Positions 5,701 through 8,269 of a stretch of 8,269 nucleotides of DNA are shown here, piece by piece. The notes beneath the pieces were generated by a model, which saw only the letters and a list, made by a program, of their open reading frames with translations, was not told where the DNA came from and searched no databases. The stretch spans positions 1 through 8,269 of the forward strand of contig JAKQEZ010000327.1 in assembly GCA_029558435.1 (NCBI GenBank), given 5' to 3'. Made by a program: the position numbers and the translations under genes. The DNA is from Bacteroidota bacterium. Lineage in GTDB: Bacteria > Bacteroidota > Bacteroidia > Flavobacteriales > Crocinitomicaceae. Within the stretch, counting starts at the first letter, position 1; each line of letters starts with the position of its first letter.

Positions 5701-8269
5701 ATAGCGAATGGTCGATAATTGAATATTGAGTCCACCACGGTGCTGTTCTTCCACCTTAAATTCAAATACTTTTTGTTCGTTTGAGAGGCGAACGTGCTGT
5801 TGACTAATAAGTTTCCCAGCAGCAAAAACTTCTACCAATACCAATTGATTGTTCAACGAACTGGCAAATGGAATTTTCACCGTTTCACCCGGTTCATAAG
5901 ACGATTTTAAACTATAAGCATTGAAAATAGTAGGGAAGGGAACTTCTGTAGCGCGCATATCGGTTAAGGTGATAAATTGCACATCTTTTACTTCCACACC
6001 ATATTTATCTTTGGTTGTAGTTTCTATTTTGTATTCTCCTGTTTTCCAATTGGATGTGTTTAATTTTACGTTTGTTGATTTTTCGGTGTCAAATGCTAAT
6101 CGTGCAATTTCACTTTCCACTTCTTTGAATTGTTGAGCAGTAGTTGAATTGCTCAAATATGGGAATTTTGCTTTAAATTCACTGTCCGATAACAAAGGCT
6201 TGTCGGGAGCCTCCCACATTCTTGATCGTGTTAACTCATCAACCGATTTTAATTTGGAAATAACAATGGTTCCTTTTGAATTTACAGGCTCTCCATCAGC
6301 ATTGCTTGCATGGATTGTGAGGGTGTTTTCTAGGCTTTTATCCAATGCATCTTTTACAGAAACATTCAATTGCACTGCACTTTCATTGATGTGAATATAT
6401 TTAATAGACGAGCGTGTTTCTCCATTCATATCAGTTACATCAGCCTCCACTGTATAGGTGTAATTAAACCCTTGACGGTGCGTAGGGTCTTTTTCTGCAT
6501 CAAAACTGAATGAGAATTTCCCTTCCTTGTCTGTCGTTGCCGTTCCTTTGGAAATTATTGTTTCTGTTGATGTGTATGGACTAATTCTGTAATAATAAGC
6601 ACGCCAAAATGGCAAATACGATTTGCGTTTTACTACATAATTAACCGTTGCATTGTCCACCGCATTTCCAGCGTATGCCATAGCATTTCCTTCAACTTTA
6701 ACGGTTGTTCCAAGTTTGTATTCTTCTTTGGATTTCTCAAATTCTACTTTAAAAGTTGGACGTTTGTATTCTTCTACAGAAAAATAAATAGATCCATATT
6801 CGGTTTCCAAGCTCATTTCACCCGTTAGTCCAGACGTTGGAATTCTAAAACTACCTGTATATGAGCCATATTCATTGGTAGTAAGATTTAATGAACTAAC
6901 TTCTTCATAATTCACATCTTTGAACCCAACACGAACCGATGAATTAGGTGCGATTTCAACTTTTTTATCGTTGTGTGCAAGACGAATACCTTTGAAATAA
7001 ACGGTTTGTCCAGGACGATAAATTGCTCTATCGGTATAAATATGGTCTGAATACGTTTGTTCATGATTGTTGTCGTATTTATACAAACTATTGTTGGTAG
7101 AAAGCACATCTTTACCGTTTACAACTTCAATGATTTTAGAATACGATTCGTTGGAATGTGCCAAAACTGCCCAGCCGTTTGCATTGGTGGTGTATTTTTG
7201 GAGTAATTTCCCTTCGTATTTGCTCAATTTGTAGTTATATTTTGACTCATACACATTCACCGTTGTATTATCCAAAGGAGCACCTGTTTGTCGGTTTACC
7301 ACTTGAATTCCAGAAGTACCATTGCCCAACGGACGAGTAGAAAATGCCAAATCCGTTACTTGAAAATTCGATAACCAATGTTGTTCGTTGTAGTCGTCTA
7401 ACTTATCAGGGTTGGTAGAATACAACACCACATAATTGCCATAATCTAACGGTTTTAAAGCAATTTCAGTTGTGTGTTCATGAAAATCATCTGTTGATGG
7501 AAGCTGGACCTCTTGCGAGGAAATCAGTTTTAGTTTTTTTATTGTTTCTTTGGGTTGATAATAGTTTTTGAATTTACTATCCTCATTTGATGCATAAATT
7601 TGCACAAAAATACGCGACACGTTTTTAAAATCTATTTTAGCAAGAATGGCATTGTTAGACGGATAATGCGCTTCCACTTTACCATTGATTGATTTTTCTT
7701 CAATGGTTGCTAATAACTCAGTGCATTGGCTACTTCCCACTGAATTTGGATGGTTTTTAATAGTAGAAGTACACAGCTCATGTGCTTTTTTCAATAGTGA
7801 ATAATGAGGACTATTTTTGGCTGCATTGGCGCTTAAATCAATATACAAACTAGCCAAAGCTGCGTTGATTTCTCCAATAGAAGGATTGTTTGCAAATTCT
7901 TTTTGCATAGATAGCAATGCGCGCTCATACCAAGTTGATTTTTGTTCCGAAGTACTGTTTTGATAAACAAACAAATAACGTTTTAATTGATTGCGCACTT
8001 TGGCAACTGGATAATTATTAGTTTGATGAAAACGCACCAATTCTTGCAAGGTTTTCACATAGTATAGCTGTGTTGAAAGCGAATCTTCTGATTGTGTATT
8101 GATGGCCAAGAACTGTTTATCGGAGCCAAAATAGGTGCTATCGTTAACCGCAAATTTATCAGCTGGACGAGTAATTGAAAGTTCGTCATTTTGCAAAACA
8201 GACAATGCTCGGTGAGCCAAGAAATCATAAACTGTTGGTGCAGAGAGATAGGTTTCTGGCGTATTGTTG
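2767..8269 (-). CDS. Large alpha-2-macroglobulin family protein (MG2/bait/thioester), 5' end outside window
   Basis: 1833 codons are visible and the frame is open to the right edge, so the start lies outside; TTG at 8218-8220 is probably an internal Leu of VYDFLAHRAL. Numbered from the codon at 8266-8268: a helical N-terminal region (about 1-210); macroglobulin-like beta domains, one with a GIQVVNRQTGAPL turn (about 320); the MG2 domain with the hallmark YTDRAIYRPGQTVYFKG (411-427); a bait-region domain from about 789 (YEPGETVKI) to DASLDVF (916-922); a Tyr-rich insert (927-992); a charged Ala/Glu-rich segment (997-1056) that could be the bait; the A2M domain starting NFNETAFF (1059-1066); the thioester domain with CSEQ (1289-1292, at 4393-4404) and GGFPWFPG (1390-1397); and a conserved end with DYLPKGTYVFEYDLRVFHSG. 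Family knowledge: such proteins trap proteases by bait cleavage and covalent attachment through the Cys-Gln thioester, usually anchored in the envelope. No frameshift is seen. No PBP1C-type gene, a common partner in other bacteria, lies on the downstream side. Stop is TAA. Confidence 0.95.
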   Translation of the reverse strand, partial: NNTPETYLSAPTVYDFLAHRALSVLQNDELSITRPADKFAVNDSTYFGSDKQFLAINTQSEDSLSTQLYYVKTLQELVRFHQTNNYPVAKVRNQLKRYLFVYQNSTSEQKSTWYERALLSMQKEFANNPSIGEINAALASLYIDLSANAAKNSPHYSLLKKAHELCTSTIKNHPNSVGSSQCTELLATIEEKSINGKVEAHYPSNNAILAKIDFKNVSRIFVQIYASNEDSKFKNYYQPKETIKKLKLISSQEVQLPSTDDFHEHTTEIALKPLDYGNYVVLYSTNPDKLDDYNEQHWLSNFQVTDLAFSTRPLGNGTSGIQVVNRQTGAPLDNTTVNVYESKYNYKLSKYEGKLLQKYTTNANGWAVLAHSNESYSKIIEVVNGKDVLSTNNSLYKYDNNHEQTYSDHIYTDRAIYRPGQTVYFKGIRLAHNDKKVEIAPNSSVRVGFKDVNYEEVSSLNLTTNEYGSYTGSFRIPTSGLTGEMSLETEYGSIYFSVEEYKRPTFKVEFEKSKEEYKLGTTVKVEGNAMAYAGNAVDNATVNYVVKRKSYLPFWRAYYYRISPYTSTETIISKGTATTDKEGKFSFSFDAEKDPTHRQGFNYTYTVEADVTDMNGETRSSIKYIHINESAVQLNVSVKDALDKSLENTLTIHASNADGEPVNSKGTIVISKLKSVDELTRSRMWEAPDKPLLSDSEFKAKFPYLSNSTTAQQFKEVESEIARLAFDTEKSTNVKLNTSNWKTGEYKIETTTKDKYGVEVKDVQFITLTDMRATEVPFPTIFNAYSLKSSYEPGETVKIPFASSLNNQLVLVEVFAAGKLISQQHVRLSNEQKVFEFKVEEQHRGGLNIQLSTIRYGKSYHQEFSILVPYSNKDLKVNFETFRNKLVPGEKEEWRLRITGPKKEKVAAELLLTMYDASLDVFRTQSMFFSPYAQSTYVDSRHYVGMGVSYGQSYHYRTYGSYNPIGVPQLNFYNFYLNNYYYIDGIPVVKEYSVTMSVRGARDDEAYMSEKKEMAPPLEESANAEIDADYTGGLASKNVESLTKTATQTGKEIPSLRTNFNETAFFLPQLKTDSKGDVLVTFTAPESLTSWKILGIAHTKDLQFANIENEAVTQKELMVQTNLPRFVRTGDEVVLTSKISNLTEKGISGSAQLQLFDAATMENVSARFELNQSAVNFSSEAKQSTVASWKIKVPADFMRSLVVRVTAKAANHTDGEEMTLPVLTDKVLVTETMPMTSNGVGTKAFTFEKLFNNSSTTLTHHSVTMEYSSNPAWYVIQALPYMMEYPYECSEQLFTRFYANAIASNIVRSTPKIKEVFEKWKSSNPDAFLSNLEKNQELKAVLLQETPWVLDAKNETERKKRIALLFDFNKMDNELANNLQKLVKAQVSNGGFPWFPGMPESRYITQYIVSGMGHLNELGITSINEYNDVQNMIKNAINYLDGQLVKDYNYWKKEMAKNKNIQYEPTNLQYLYARSFFNSIKMSKSVQEAFDFFRANTEKRWTEYSLNSQAMLALATHRLGNGTLANDIVKSIMERSITTEEMGMYWKENTSGYYWYQAPIETQSLIIEALTFITKDVKAINNAKIWLLRNKQTSDWKTTTATAHAAYALLLGGNSFAATPENAIIEINGKQIKPEDFGTQAEAGIGYFKTTWTGKEVSKELAKVKVTRKDDGFSWGAMYWQYFESMEKVTSATTNLKLKKQLFVVQQTNAGEVIVPLADGSKVNRGDKIRVRIELNTDRNLEYVHMKDYRAAGFEPLNVLSSYKWQDGLGYYESTKDVATHFFFDYLPKGTYVFEYDLRVFHSGNFTNGFAEIECMYAPEFKSHSNGVRVVVE

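Noticed and set aside
8218..8220. TTG as the start codon of the alpha-2-macroglobulin gene
   Set aside because: The frame stays open to the window edge with family-like residues (TYLSAPTVYDF) just upstream, and no signal peptide follows the TTG. The real start is outside the window, perhaps 150-200 codons further.

Overview
The window looks like the chromosome of a Bacteroidota bacterium (Flavobacteriia, Chitinophagia or a related class). Three things point that way: an alpha-2-macroglobulin protein of the Bacteroidota type, promoter-like TAnnTTTG boxes in place of TATAAT, and starts without clear Shine-Dalgarno sequences. Base composition is AT-rich. By hand counts on sampled lines the middle genes are about 27-32% GC, the large gene at the right about 38%, and the repeat part of the left gene about 50%.

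Layout. At the left edge is the 3' part of a plus-strand gene (1-956) for a probable exported protein. It has an immunoglobulin/FnIII-like end followed by five tandem two-cysteine repeats, and is closed by a strong intrinsic terminator (975-1012). The 224 bases after the terminator hold no gene I can support. All remaining genes are on the minus strand. Reading leftward along that strand, they are the very large alpha-2-macroglobulin gene (2767 to beyond the right edge, 5' end missing), a two-gene module of a 49-codon gene overlapping a DUF6169-like gene (2546 to 1922), and a RelE/ParE-type toxin-antitoxin pair (1775 to 1237).

How they work together. The toxin-antitoxin pair is a classic coupled operon with an ATGA overlap. 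The DUF6169-like module copies its architecture: a small first protein, an overlapping larger second protein, and a TAnnTTTG box exactly 4 nt before the first ATG, which predicts leaderless transcripts for both. Together they form an AT-rich accessory patch of about 1.3 kb between two genes for large envelope or exported proteins. The overlooked 49-codon gene with its DUF6169-like partner is the best candidate here for an undescribed system, although no activity can be read from the sequence. The alpha-2-macroglobulin protein is expected to be an envelope-anchored protease trap and keeps an intact CSEQ thioester motif.
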